This document shows, one piece after another, positions 18,278 to 27,287 of a stretch of 64,000 bases of DNA; positions within the stretch are counted from its first letter, which is position 1, and every line of letters begins with the position of its first letter. Under the pieces are notes generated by a model. That model was not told the origin of the DNA. It ran no database searches and saw only the letters and a list, made by a program, of their open reading frames with translations. The position numbers were made by a program, and so were the translations under genes. Origin of the DNA: Bradyrhizobiaceae bacterium Ga0074131 (lineage in GTDB: Bacteria; Pseudomonadota; Alphaproteobacteria; Rhizobiales; Xanthobacteraceae); the NCBI GenBank assembly GCA_001464035.1, contig LNEC01000007.1, positions 229,960 through 293,959 of the forward strand, given 5' to 3'.

Positions 18278-19864
18278 TCAGAAACGTTGGGACAGCCTTC
18301 GCGCAGGCCGGGCGTCCGGCTGCGGCTCGATATCGACCGACCACAAATCGCGATTATCGACATCCTTCAGGGTCACCGTCATGACTTCCGACCGGCCGTC
18401 GATATCGACGCGGCCGAAGAACTGCAGTCCGAAACACGGCGCGAGGTTTTCACCCTGCTCCGCGCTGCAGCCCTTCTGAAACGCCACCGTCGGACCGAAG
18501 GTATTGTCCAGCGGGGCGGGTCCCCATGTCCCGGCGTGCAGCGGGCCGGAGACGAACTCCCAGAACGGCTCGAAATCCTGGAAGACGGCGCGATTCGGAT
18601 CGTACCGATGCGCGGCCGTATAATGCATGTCGGCGGTCAGCCAGACCGTGTTCCTGATGCCGGCGCGCTTCATGTGAGATAGCAGATCGGCGATCTCGCA
18701 TTCGCGCCGTTCCGGCGGACCATCGCCGAGCGCAATGCCGTCTTCGCTGACCAGGCCGATCGGCATGTCCGCGGCAATGACCTTCCAGGTCGCGTCGGAC
18801 GCCGCGAGTTCACGCTTCAGCCAGGCCGACTGGATCAGTCCGAGGATGCAGGCGTCGTTGCCGTCGCCGCGCTGGTTCCAGGTCGAATCGCGATAGCTGC
18901 GCATGTCCAGCAGAAACACGTCGAGCAGCGGCCCGTAGCCGACCCTGCGATAGATCCGGCCGGCCTGCGCCGGCAGGCTGCGAATCGGCATGAATTCGTG
19001 AAATGCGCGGGCCGCCCGCGCCACCAGGCGAGATCTGCCGTCCGCGGCGTAGCGGGTCTCGTCCGCGGTGCCGAGCGGCGACCAGTCGTTGGTCACTTCA
19101 TGGTCGTCCCACTGCGCGAGCATCGGCACCTGGGCATTGAAGGCACGCAGATTCTCGTCGAGCAGGTTGTATTTGTAGTTGCCGCGGAACTGCGCGATGC
19201 TTTTCGCGACAACGGATTTTTCTTCCGAGACCAAGTTCCGCCAGAGGCTGCCGTCGGGCAGTTTCAATTCCGCCTCGATCGGACAGTCGGCGTAGATGTG
19301 ATCGCCGCAATGGATGAAGAAATCGGGGCGGTTCTCGAGCATGGTGGCGTAGGTGCGCATGCCACCGCGGCTGGCATCGATACCCCATCCCTGTCCGGCG
19401 GTGTCGCCCGACCAGACAAACGATACTGACTGCTGATCGGCCGGCGCGGTGCGGAAATGCCCGACGAGCGTTTCTCCCGAGATCCCGGCGTCGGCGACAT
19501 CCTCGAACCGCACCCGGTAGAAAACATCCTGCCCGGACGGCAGGCCTTCCAGCACCAGTTTCGAGGTGAAATCGCTGTCCGGCAGCGCTCGCGCCGATGC
19601 GGCGCGAAAAATCGTCTTGAAGCTCTCGACGGTGGAGCATTCCACCTGCATGCGCGCCGGCCGATCGGCGCGCGCCCATATCACGGCGGAGTCGGCAGAG
19701 ACATCGCCTGACGCGATCCCGCTGGTGATCCGTGGCCGGTCCGCGGCGCGGCTCAGATATGGCTTGGCTAGACCTCCGATCCCTGCCATGGCGACCGTCG
19801 CTGCCGACCTGACCAGCAACTGCCGCCTGGTCAGACCCGGCGTCGCGCGTATCGCAATCGGCAT
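18278..19864 (-). CDS. phoD: PhoD-like alkaline phosphatase with Tat signal
   Basis: About 528 residues. The N-terminus carries a twin-arginine signal (TRRQLLVRSAATVAMAGIGG), so export is by the Tat system. A PhoD N-domain (ITSGIASGDVSADSAVIWARAD) precedes the metallophosphatase domain with SGDTAGQGWG, HCGDHIYAD, AQWDDHEVTNDW, IAADMPIGL and VWLTADMHYTAAH. It releases phosphate from diesters and monoesters in the periplasm. I prefer ATG 19864 to GTG 19873, which would sit on top of its GAGGG ribosome binding site. It converges with the DUF1045 gene. Confidence 0.9.
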   Translation of the reverse strand: MPIAIRATPGLTRRQLLVRSAATVAMAGIGGLAKPYLSRAADRPRITSGIASGDVSADSAVIWARADRPARMQVECSTVESFKTIFRAASARALPDSDFTSKLVLEGLPSGQDVFYRVRFEDVADAGISGETLVGHFRTAPADQQSVSFVWSGDTAGQGWGIDASRGGMRTYATMLENRPDFFIHCGDHIYADCPIEAELKLPDGSLWRNLVSEEKSVVAKSIAQFRGNYKYNLLDENLRAFNAQVPMLAQWDDHEVTNDWSPLGTADETRYAADGRSRLVARAARAFHEFMPIRSLPAQAGRIYRRVGYGPLLDVFLLDMRSYRDSTWNQRGDGNDACILGLIQSAWLKRELAASDATWKVIAADMPIGLVSEDGIALGDGPPERRECEIADLLSHMKRAGIRNTVWLTADMHYTAAHRYDPNRAVFQDFEPFWEFVSGPLHAGTWGPAPLDNTFGPTVAFQKGCSAEQGENLAPCFGLQFFGRVDIDGRSEVMTVTLKDVDNRDLWSVDIEPQPDARPARRLSQRF

Positions 19865-19951
19865 TCCCGGCACCCTCGTCGAATCATGACGAAGGGTGCC
19901 CGCCCAACTTGACTCTGCGCCGAAGGATTTGCGACAGGCGGATGAATCAGT

Positions 19952-20833
19952 TCACGTGGGCCGCACGACTCCGGCCCGCCGCATCAAGGGTTGACCGGCA
20001 TTGATCCGCGCGGAGTCCACCACATTGTCGCAGAACTCGAAATGGTTCGGCGCCAGCACGATGATCGTCGATCCGTGCTCGAACCATCCGAGTTCTTCGC
20101 CTTTGCGCACGATTGCATCGCAGGGAAAGATCGTCGGCCCGCGGCTTTGCGCATTGAGCGTGAGATCGAGAAAGTGCAGCCGCAGGCTCGCGACCAGGAT
20201 CGCCGCCACCGGAACCAGGGTCAGCGTTTCGCCCGTTGCCAGCCGCATTTGAAGTACCGCCCGTACGTTCCTGCAGAACAGCCGCTCGACCCGCTTCAGC
20301 GCAATCGGATTGACGTTCCACACATCGCCATGGACGAAAGTGACCCGCTCGATCCGGCCATCATGCGGCGCGTGGAAGCGATGGTACATGCTGGACATCA
20401 AACGCAGGGTGATGAACCGGCCATTGCGGTGCGGCTCGACCAGCGCGGGATCGCCGAGCAGGTCCAGCAGAGAGTAAGGCGCGCCCTTGATCTGAAACAG
20501 CTCGGTATCCTCGATCCGGCCGTGCGCGCCGATGATGGCGTCGCACGGACTGACCACCACAGCCGGATCGGGGTCGACCGGCCGCAGCCCGGGGCGGAGC
20601 TCGCGGATGAAGCAATCGTGCATGCTCTTGAAGCTGGTCTTGCGCGCCTCGCTGAGGTCGAGATCGGAGAACAGCCGCCAGCACATGATCGACATATCCC
20701 GGATCAGCGGGTTTTCGATCTTGCTGAACCAGCCCATGAACCGCGTCAGCGCCGCCCGCGGTATCCGGTTGGTCAGCAGGAAGTTGAGGTTTTCCTGCTG
20801 TGTCAGCGCCGAGATCAGGCTTCGAACTGTCAT
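19952..20833 (-). CDS. psd: Phosphatidylserine decarboxylase
   Basis: A 293-residue proenzyme of the PSD family. It has the self-cleaving GST triad in WFEHGSTIIVL near the C-terminus, where Ser becomes the pyruvoyl group, and the YHRFHAPHDGRI histidines. It makes phosphatidylethanolamine, the substrate of PmtA encoded at 23298. The start is MTVRSLISALTQQ (ATG 20833), as the 55-residue extension upstream has no family similarity and would run into the divergent gene. Confidence 0.9.
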   Translation of the reverse strand: MTVRSLISALTQQENLNFLLTNRIPRAALTRFMGWFSKIENPLIRDMSIMCWRLFSDLDLSEARKTSFKSMHDCFIRELRPGLRPVDPDPAVVVSPCDAIIGAHGRIEDTELFQIKGAPYSLLDLLGDPALVEPHRNGRFITLRLMSSMYHRFHAPHDGRIERVTFVHGDVWNVNPIALKRVERLFCRNVRAVLQMRLATGETLTLVPVAAILVASLRLHFLDLTLNAQSRGPTIFPCDAIVRKGEELGWFEHGSTIIVLAPNHFEFCDNVVDSARINAGQPLMRRAGVVRPT

Positions 20834-20867
20834 GATCCTGTCAGCTCGACTGTTTAGCGCTGGTGGC

Positions 20868-22532
20868 ATGGATTCGCCTCTTCCGATTCTGGCACTGTCC
20901 GCCGCTGCGATAACCGGCGCCGCAACCATCTTTCCCAAGTTGCACGCCCGACTGGCGCTGTCGCGTGCCAAACACCGCTCGCTGACAGGACATTCCAAGA
21001 TGTCCCGCCTGGTCGCGCGGCTTGTGCCGTTTTATGAATTCGACATCGATGAATTCTTTCGCTCGGACGGTGCGCCGGCTGAAATCGGCCTGCAACGCCA
21101 GGACGGCTTTTTCAAACTTGCGGCCCTTTACAAAGACCGATACCCGATAGGGCGGCAGATGACGCAGCAGGCCGCGGAAAAAATATCCGACCTGCAATTC
21201 ACCGAAGCCTACCGGGTGCCGTTCCAGTACAGCCGGCTGGTCCGCGAGCATCTCGGAACCGGCGCATTCATGGTGTCGTCGGCGGGAGTCACCGTTTCCG
21301 ATCCCGACGGAAACGTGTTCCACGACCTGACCGGCTCGTACGGCGTCAATATCTTCGGCAACGATTTCTACAAGGAATGCATCGCCAACGCCGCGGCGCG
21401 CACCCACGCGCTCGGTCCTGTGCTGGGGCCCTATCATCCTGTCATCACCGACAACGTCACGCGGCTGTGCGCGATTTCTGGCCTCGACGAAGTCTCGTTC
21501 CACATGTCGGGCACCGAAGCCGTGATGCAAGCGGTGCGGCTGGCCCGTTATCACACCGGCCGATCGCATCTCGTGCGCTTTTCCGGGGCCTATCACGGTT
21601 GGTGGGGAGACGTGCAGCCCGGTGTCGGCAATCCGATTTCCCCGCACGAGACCTATACGCTGGCCGACATGTCGGAGCGGACGCTGCATGTGCTGAAAAC
21701 GCGACGCGATATCGCCTGCGTGCTCGTCAACCCGCTGCAGGCACTTCACCCCAACGCCGGAGCGGCCGCCGATTCCGCGCTGGTCGACAGCTCGCGAGCC
21801 GGCCATTTTGACCGCGCGGCGTATAGCGAGTGGCTCAAATCGCTGCGGCAAGTCTGTACCGAGCGCGGCATCGTCCTGATCTTCGACGAGGTGTTCGTCG
21901 GCTTCAGGCTCGCCGCCGGCGGCGCGCAGCAATACTTCGGCATCCGCGCCGACATGGTGACCTACGGCAAGAGCCTGGCGGGAGGACTCCCGGTCGGCGT
22001 GGTTTGCGGGCGCAAGGACCTGATGCGCCGCTACCGGGATGATCGCCCTGTGGACATCTGCTTCGCGCGGGGCACTTTCAATTCGCACCCTTACGTCATG
22101 ACAGCAATGGACGAATTCCTCAGCCGGCTCGCCGATCCAGCCTTCCGTGCGATCTATGACGGGCTCGACGACAGCTGGGACAATCGGGCGCGGCAGCTCA
22201 ACGACAAGCTGGCCGCGCTGGACCTGCCGGTCCGGGTCTCCAACCTGTCTTCGATCTGGATGGTGCAATATACCGAGCCGTCACGTTACAACTGGATGCT
22301 TCAATACTACCTGCGGGCGGAGCAGCTGGCATTGAGCTGGGTCGGGACCGGCCGCCTGATCTTCAGTCTGAACTATTCCGACGCGGATTTTGCCGAAGTC
22401 GCCGCGCGCTTTGTAACCGCGGTGGAGAAAATGAAGCAGGACGGCTGGTGGTGGCGCAACGCTGCGCTCACCAACAAGGCGATCCGTCGGCAGATCCTGA
22501 AAGAGATGATCGCGCGACGACGGTCGCGGTGA
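20868..22532 (+). CDS. Class III PLP-dependent aminotransferase with N-terminal extension
   Basis: A 554-residue protein. After a hydrophobic N-terminus (LPILALSAAAITGAA) and about 100 residues without recognised domain, a fold-type I aminotransferase core of the glutamate-1-semialdehyde aminomutase/omega-aminotransferase group begins (SAGVTVSDPDGNVFHDLTGSYG). It keeps HMSGTEAVMQAVRLAR, the PLP-aspartate FDEVFVGFR and the Schiff-base lysine in YGKSLAGG. It is head-to-head with psd: an ATG at 20832 would overlap the psd start, so 20868 is preferred. Substrate unknown; location suggests lipid headgroup or aminophosphonate chemistry. Confidence 0.75.
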   Translation: MDSPLPILALSAAAITGAATIFPKLHARLALSRAKHRSLTGHSKMSRLVARLVPFYEFDIDEFFRSDGAPAEIGLQRQDGFFKLAALYKDRYPIGRQMTQQAAEKISDLQFTEAYRVPFQYSRLVREHLGTGAFMVSSAGVTVSDPDGNVFHDLTGSYGVNIFGNDFYKECIANAAARTHALGPVLGPYHPVITDNVTRLCAISGLDEVSFHMSGTEAVMQAVRLARYHTGRSHLVRFSGAYHGWWGDVQPGVGNPISPHETYTLADMSERTLHVLKTRRDIACVLVNPLQALHPNAGAAADSALVDSSRAGHFDRAAYSEWLKSLRQVCTERGIVLIFDEVFVGFRLAAGGAQQYFGIRADMVTYGKSLAGGLPVGVVCGRKDLMRRYRDDRPVDICFARGTFNSHPYVMTAMDEFLSRLADPAFRAIYDGLDDSWDNRARQLNDKLAALDLPVRVSNLSSIWMVQYTEPSRYNWMLQYYLRAEQLALSWVGTGRLIFSLNYSDADFAEVAARFVTAVEKMKQDGWWWRNAALTNKAIRRQILKEMIARRRSR

Positions 22533-22562
22533 GCCAGCGGCCGTCGTCCGGATCATTCGCTG

Positions 22563-23180
22563 TCAGGCTTGCTTGACGTGCTTTTCGAGGCCGGGATCGA
22601 TCAACTCGCCCTTCATCAAATACAGCGGCGCCTTGTAGTAGAGTTTGAGATCGCTAAAGGGATCGGTCAGGATCTTGGTCATCCACACTAGGCCAGTCTC
22701 AACGTCGCGGATAAAGAACAGGTGCACGGTCCGGAACAGCAGGCCGCCAATTCCGATCGCCAGCCAGACCTTGGCTACGTGACGCATGAAGTCAGGCAGC
22801 GAACTCCAGGGTGCAAATATCCCGAAAAGGGTCGGATCGAGGAACAGCACCAGCGGGGAAAGCGCCCAGATCGTCATCAAGACGATCTTGCGGTTCAGAT
22901 TATAGCCGACCTTGATCTCTTCCTTGTGATCGTGGGTCGCCTCGTTGACGTGATCGTAGCCCCTGGGCTCAAAGAAGAAGTGCCCCGCCTGGCGGGTGGT
23001 CATCGAGACCAGCCAGCCGATCAGCGCGGCGGCGACCGGATCGACGAACAGCAGCGCATAGGCGACCAGAAAGCTCGCGGCACTGACGAAGTGCAGGCTC
23101 TGGTTGATTCGGCTGTGATGGTAGTAGCGGTGGTCATCCCAGCGTTGCGTGCGCAGCTGTTCGCGGAAGTTCCTGATCAT
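22563..23180 (-). CDS. Mpo1-like (DUF962-type) membrane protein
   Basis: A 205-residue membrane protein with about four hydrophobic helices. Histidine patterns HSRINQSLH (H-x3-N-x3-H) and GHFFFEPRGYDHVN resemble those of Mpo1-family iron dioxygenases, which alpha-oxidise 2-hydroxy fatty acids in yeast. The ATG at 23180 has a strong GGGGGAG ribosome binding site 6 bases away. A candidate Pho box lies upstream and its neighbours are lipid genes, so a role in lipid remodelling is likely; the reaction is not known. Confidence 0.6.
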   Translation of the reverse strand: MIRNFREQLRTQRWDDHRYYHHSRINQSLHFVSAASFLVAYALLFVDPVAAALIGWLVSMTTRQAGHFFFEPRGYDHVNEATHDHKEEIKVGYNLNRKIVLMTIWALSPLVLFLDPTLFGIFAPWSSLPDFMRHVAKVWLAIGIGGLLFRTVHLFFIRDVETGLVWMTKILTDPFSDLKLYYKAPLYLMKGELIDPGLEKHVKQA

Positions 23181-23235
23181 TGTCTCCCCCAAAGTAGGTC
23201 GAGTTCATTTAACGAGATTCGATGTCCGCCATATG

Positions 23236-23253
23236 ACGACATCATATTGACAT
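23236..23253 (-). promoter_or_regulatory. Candidate Pho box for the Mpo1-like gene
   Basis: On the minus strand ATGTCAA (23253-23247) and ATGTCGT (23242-23236) show the 11-bp period; each matches five of seven positions of the PhoB half-site. It ends 56 bp upstream of the 23180 start in an AT-rich gap. Confidence 0.5.
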
Positions 23254-23297
23254 GCGCTGCTTTGGGACGAGGCCGTCGGTGACCTGCCCGTGCCAGC

Positions 23298-23987
23298 TCA
23301 AGCGGCGGCCGCAACGGCAGCGGTCTTGCGGAAACGGATCAGCGAGAAATGGCCGAAGGGCGGTACCGGGCGGCGCTCGATCAATTCCATTCCGCGCGCA
23401 CCCGCCAGCCACTGCGCATAGCGCGACCAGGCGAATTCGGTTCGCCAGCCGAGTTGACGCACCACCGGCTGAAGCCGCTGCTCGATGAAGCGACGCATCC
23501 CGGCGTCCGCGCTGACGCGACTCAGGAGGATAAGCTCGCCGCCGGGCCGCAAAACCCGGGCGAACTCGTCCAGCGCGACTTCCGGGTTTGGCACCGCGGT
23601 CACTACATACTGCGCCATTACGACATCGAACGAGCAATCGGAGAACTCGAGCTTCTCCGCGTCCATCACCGCGAGACCCTCGACGTTCTTCAGGCGAAGA
23701 TCGTCCACCCGCGCCTGCGCCTTGCGCAGCATGGCTTCCGATATATCGGTCCCGAAGATGCGAAGGTGGGACGCGTATTGCGGCAACGAGATGCCGGTGC
23801 CGACACCGACCTCCAGCACGCGGCCGCCGATGCTGTTGGTGGCCAGGATCGCGGCGCGCCGACCCTTGCTGAACACGCCGCCGAACACGAGGTCATAGAC
23901 CGGAGCCCAGCGGTCATAGGCCTGTTCGACCGTCTCGCGGTCGAAGTCCAATTGCCTGGTACCGTCAAGTTTGATGATTTCTGCCAT
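23298..23987 (-). CDS. pmtA: PmtA: phosphatidylethanolamine N-methyltransferase
   Basis: A 229-residue soluble-type SAM methyltransferase. The YDRWAPVYDLVFGGVFSKGR head and motif I VLEVGVGTGISLPQY match the Sinorhizobium/Rhodobacter PmtA group. It methylates phosphatidylethanolamine three times to phosphatidylcholine. With psd nearby, the two enzymes form a PS-PE-PC line. ATG at 23987 follows a weak GGAGTTACC region. Confidence 0.88.
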   Translation of the reverse strand: MAEIIKLDGTRQLDFDRETVEQAYDRWAPVYDLVFGGVFSKGRRAAILATNSIGGRVLEVGVGTGISLPQYASHLRIFGTDISEAMLRKAQARVDDLRLKNVEGLAVMDAEKLEFSDCSFDVVMAQYVVTAVPNPEVALDEFARVLRPGGELILLSRVSADAGMRRFIEQRLQPVVRQLGWRTEFAWSRYAQWLAGARGMELIERRPVPPFGHFSLIRFRKTAAVAAAA

Positions 23988-24020
23988 GGTAACTCCAAAC
24001 CGTTTGTTGTGATCGGTCGA

Positions 24021-25076
24021 TTAGCCCTGAACCGCGCTTCGGCCCGCCATGCGGCGGGCGGGTCGCAGCGAACGGCTCGACTGCGACGCGCTCAGATTGC
24101 CGATGAATTGCCTTGTGCTGTTTTCCCAGGAGCGCTCGAGCGCAAAACTCCGGCACGCCTCACGCGACAGGCTCAGCGCGCCGATGCAGGCACGGCGCAG
24201 GTCCATATTCAGCGCGCCGACCGGGTGATCTGCAATTACGTCCAGCGGACCTGTGACCGGAAACGCCGCAACGGGCGTGCCACAGGCCAGCGCCTCGAGT
24301 TGCACGACGCCGAAGGTATCGGTGAGGCTCGGGAATACAAAAACGTCTGCCGCCGCCAGATGAGCGGTCAAATCCGCACCGGTTTTTTCGCCGAGGAATC
24401 TGGTCTTCGGGTAGCGGCGCTCCAGGATCGCCCTTTGCGGCCCATCCCCGATCACGACCTTCGACCCCGGCAGGTTCAGCGTGAGAAACGCATCCAGGTT
24501 TTTTTCGACCGCAACGCGGCCCACCGTCATGAAAATGGGTCTGGGCAAATCAAGCTCGGCCGGATCGTCGGGCCGGAAAAGATCGGTGTCGACCCCGCGC
24601 GTCCAGCTGCCGAGCTTCCGGAACCCTTTTGCGCCAAGTTCCTGCCTGAGCGACGACGTAGCGACCATCGTCATGGCGGCCGCGGCGTGAAAATGCCGTA
24701 GCACCGCATAGCTCAGCCATGCCGGAATGATCGAGCGCACTGCGATGTATTCCGGAAAGCGCGTCGTATAGGACGTCGTGAACGCCAGCCTGCGGCGGCG
24801 GCAATAGGCGCGAACCGCCCACCCGATCGGCCCCTCGGTCGCGATATGAATGGCGTCCGGCGATGCCGCTTCGATCCTGCGAGCAATCTCGCGCCGATCC
24901 GGCCACGCCACTCGTAACCCCGGATAGGTCGGCACCGCAAACGACTGAAATCCGTCGGGAGTGAGGAAATCGATATCGACCCCCAGGGTCGAAGCACTGC
25001 GGGCCAGCGACGTCAACGTTCTGACGACGCCGTTTACCTGCGGGTGCCAGGCGTCGGTCGCAATTAAGATCCGCAT
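24021..25076 (-). CDS. GT4-family glycosyltransferase, probable glycolipid synthase
   Basis: A 351-residue two-domain GT-B glycosyltransferase. The start MRILIATDAWHPQVNGVVRTL, the TSYTTRFPEYI segment and the donor-site FPSLTDTFGVVQLEALACGTPVAAFPV with the E-x7-E pattern are those of diacylglycerol/phosphatidylinositol-type GT4 enzymes. The same head is seen in the rhizobial Pho-regulated glycosyltransferase Agt, which makes glucosyl- and glucuronosyl-diacylglycerol under phosphate limitation. It lies next to pmtA, so a phosphorus-free glycolipid is the likely product. Acceptor and sugar are inferred. Confidence 0.75.
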   Translation of the reverse strand: MRILIATDAWHPQVNGVVRTLTSLARSASTLGVDIDFLTPDGFQSFAVPTYPGLRVAWPDRREIARRIEAASPDAIHIATEGPIGWAVRAYCRRRRLAFTTSYTTRFPEYIAVRSIIPAWLSYAVLRHFHAAAAMTMVATSSLRQELGAKGFRKLGSWTRGVDTDLFRPDDPAELDLPRPIFMTVGRVAVEKNLDAFLTLNLPGSKVVIGDGPQRAILERRYPKTRFLGEKTGADLTAHLAAADVFVFPSLTDTFGVVQLEALACGTPVAAFPVTGPLDVIADHPVGALNMDLRRACIGALSLSREACRSFALERSWENSTRQFIGNLSASQSSRSLRPARRMAGRSAVQG

Positions 25077-25125
25077 GACGGGGAACCTGAGCGCTTCGAT
25101 GATTCTCGCTTACCGACGTTCGGCC

Positions 25126-25198
25126 AAGGATATTTCAGGCGTGTGACGTCACAGCCAAGTTGGCTACTCCTTTTGCGCGGAAGGATATTTCAGGCGTG
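25126..25198. repeat. 18-bp direct repeat in the 267-bp gap upstream of the DUF47 gene
   Basis: The 18-mer AAGGATATTTCAGGCGTG occurs at 25126-25143 and again at 25181-25198, offset by 55 bp (about five helical turns). Between the copies lie two short palindromes, TGACGTCA and AGCCAAGTTGGCT. The gap 25077-25343 separates the divergent glycosyltransferase and DUF47 genes, so this may be a regulatory site; I recognise no consensus in it. Confidence 0.6.
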
Positions 25199-25343
25199 CG
25201 AGGGGAGCCGGTTCGAAGATCGCGATTTGGTACTCTTCGATGAAGTGGCGGCTTCGAATATGACGTTTCCATGAATGATCTAGCGCAATGAAACTGTCGC
25301 CGATGCAGGGCATATCAATGTCGCAAGTTGGATTGGCGGGGCC

Positions 25344-27272
25344 ATGAAATCACAAATTATCGAACAGCTCGGACAAGCTGACATTCTGTTGCCCTCGCTC
25401 GTCGCGGAGGGTCTGGCCGCGAATGATCGTATCAAGGTTCGCATGAGCGCGCTTCAAGCAGCATCGAACCATGCGCAGCAGCCGGATCGCCCGGCCACCG
25501 ACCTGCACGTCGAATGTCCGGCCGCTGGACTCGCGCCCGCGGCGCTGGCGACGCTGATCGGTGGCGCTCATCTTGCCGGCGATGGCCGAATGGCCGCGCC
25601 CAATCTTGCCAAATTGATGAAAGAAATCCACGACGACGTCACGGCGATGATCCGGGCCGTAAGCGCCGGCAAATCCTCCGAGGGCGAAACCATGAGTGCG
25701 CGGCTCGCGGCGATTCGCAATGCCGGCGCGCTTGAGGCGTCGAATGAAATCGAGATCGCGCGTATCGCAAAATTGACCGGCGTGGCCCAGGACGGAACCG
25801 ACAGCTTGCATCGGCTGGTGATGGATCTGCACAAGGCGCTCAACCGGCTCGCCGCAGACTGCTCCGAGGAAATTTTGGCGGGCGCCCATGTCTTCGGCTT
25901 GCAGCAGGAAGATCGTGCGCCGGTGGGAAGCTTCATGAAGGGGCTCAACGAGACGCGCGCCCTGAAGTTCAACCATCCGGGCCTGGAGACGATGGCGACC
26001 AGGTCGGGCAGCCGATTGCTGATCCAAAACGACATCGGAACTACCGACGCCCATGTGGTGGTCATTGCGGTCGAGAAGAATTCCGTGACGGTGACCTATA
26101 CCGACGTGCATCGGGCGCGGGCGAAGTTCTTCATCGGCTTGTTCGATAAATTCCAGGCGAAATGGAGCGGGCTCGATCGTCACACCGCGGTGGGTCTTGG
26201 CGACGATGATGCCTTCTTTCTGGTCACCGGGCAGTACAAGGCCGAGAGCTCCGAGGATCGTAACGCCTTCCTGGCCGCGCTAGGTGCCGCAGTGGTATTC
26301 CTGATCGATTGGAACAAGGCGCGCAAGTTGCTGCGCAGCTGGGTCGCCAAGGACGATGCGGCCCGCATTCTTGAATGGGCTGCCCGGCAGCGGATCGGCC
26401 ACCGCGCCTTTCTGGAGCTCGGCGGCAATGAATTGATCGGCACAGCGGTGCGCAATGCGGCGCCAACGCGAATTGGCTTCGGCGAGCGGCTGGATCAGGC
26501 GCTCGGACGCAACGCCGCGGTCGATTTCCTCAAAACCGCGATGCGCGCTTCGACCGAGGCGCTGAGTGGGGGCCGATCGGTCAGGCTGGTCCGCGACCAG
26601 ATCGAAGCCGATCTAGTCAGGCATCTTGAACGCGTCGACAGCGCCCTGCTCGGTATCGTACTGCGCCAGGTTGGATTGGCCCACGACGTCGCCGCTGCGA
26701 TCGCCCAGCACATTGCCGCGCTGCAGGGAGGCAGGCCGGCCGACGGCGCGCTGCTGACCGCCCGTGCCGGCCGCATCGAACGCAAGGCCGACCGCATTGC
26801 CATCGAAGCCCGTAAGGAAGCGACTCGCCTCGACGCAGGCCCGATCATTGAACAACTGGTGGATCGCGTCGAGGAAGCCGTCGACGAACTGGAACAGGCC
26901 GCCTTTATCGCCTCGGTGGCGCCTGCCGGGATCGATCCTTCGCTGCTGACGGCACTTGCCGGGTTGTGTGCAATCGCCACGACAGCGACGGAAGCCGCGG
27001 CTTCGGGCCTCGCCGCCGCCATCGAGGTGCCGGAGGGACGCCGCGCCGACTCTGAAGACGCGCTGGACGCCATTGCTCGCCTGATAGACGCCGAACATGC
27101 GGCGGATTCGCGGGAACGCGACGTCACCGCGCGGGTATTCGCCGGCGGTTTCAACGTGGCGACGTCGCTCTCCGTTCTCGAACTGGCCCGCGCCATCGAG
27201 CGCGCCACCGACCGGCTGGCGGGCTTCGGACACCTATTGCGACGGCACATCATGACCGAACTATCAGCTTAG
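25344..27272 (+). CDS. DUF47/PhoU-like protein with long N-terminal region
   Basis: A 642-residue protein with no predicted signal or membrane helix. The C-terminal third (about 415-642) looks like a DUF47/PhoU helical bundle: RIERKADRIAIEARKEATRL, LVDRVEEAVDELEQAAF and ELARAIERATDRLAGFGHLL follow that family's acidic metal-binding repeats. The N-terminus (EQLGQADILLPSLVAEGLAANDRIK) also has a DUF47-like flavour. Residues 200-400 are unassigned. It precedes the truncated dikinase by 15 bp, and the pair is surely one operon. Likely a phosphate-related regulator or enzyme partner; function unknown. Confidence 0.65.
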   Translation: MKSQIIEQLGQADILLPSLVAEGLAANDRIKVRMSALQAASNHAQQPDRPATDLHVECPAAGLAPAALATLIGGAHLAGDGRMAAPNLAKLMKEIHDDVTAMIRAVSAGKSSEGETMSARLAAIRNAGALEASNEIEIARIAKLTGVAQDGTDSLHRLVMDLHKALNRLAADCSEEILAGAHVFGLQQEDRAPVGSFMKGLNETRALKFNHPGLETMATRSGSRLLIQNDIGTTDAHVVVIAVEKNSVTVTYTDVHRARAKFFIGLFDKFQAKWSGLDRHTAVGLGDDDAFFLVTGQYKAESSEDRNAFLAALGAAVVFLIDWNKARKLLRSWVAKDDAARILEWAARQRIGHRAFLELGGNELIGTAVRNAAPTRIGFGERLDQALGRNAAVDFLKTAMRASTEALSGGRSVRLVRDQIEADLVRHLERVDSALLGIVLRQVGLAHDVAAAIAQHIAALQGGRPADGALLTARAGRIERKADRIAIEARKEATRLDAGPIIEQLVDRVEEAVDELEQAAFIASVAPAGIDPSLLTALAGLCAIATTATEAAASGLAAAIEVPEGRRADSEDALDAIARLIDAEHAADSRERDVTARVFAGGFNVATSLSVLELARAIERATDRLAGFGHLLRRHIMTELSA

Positions 27273-27287
27273 GAAGGACTCTAGCCT

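Noticed and set aside
20838..20856. CTGTCAG and CTGTTTA resembling a Pho box
   Set aside because: Spacing is 12 bp instead of 11 and the site would lie only 11 bp before the start codon, too close for an activator site.
20532..20867. Longer start for the aminotransferase (112 extra residues)
   Set aside because: The extension lies antisense within psd and has no protein-like features; 20868 (or 20832) is far more likely.
20841..22268. A 475-codon minus-strand frame opposite the aminotransferase
   Set aside because: The plus strand has all PLP motifs; this frame is a His/Arg/Gly-rich shadow.
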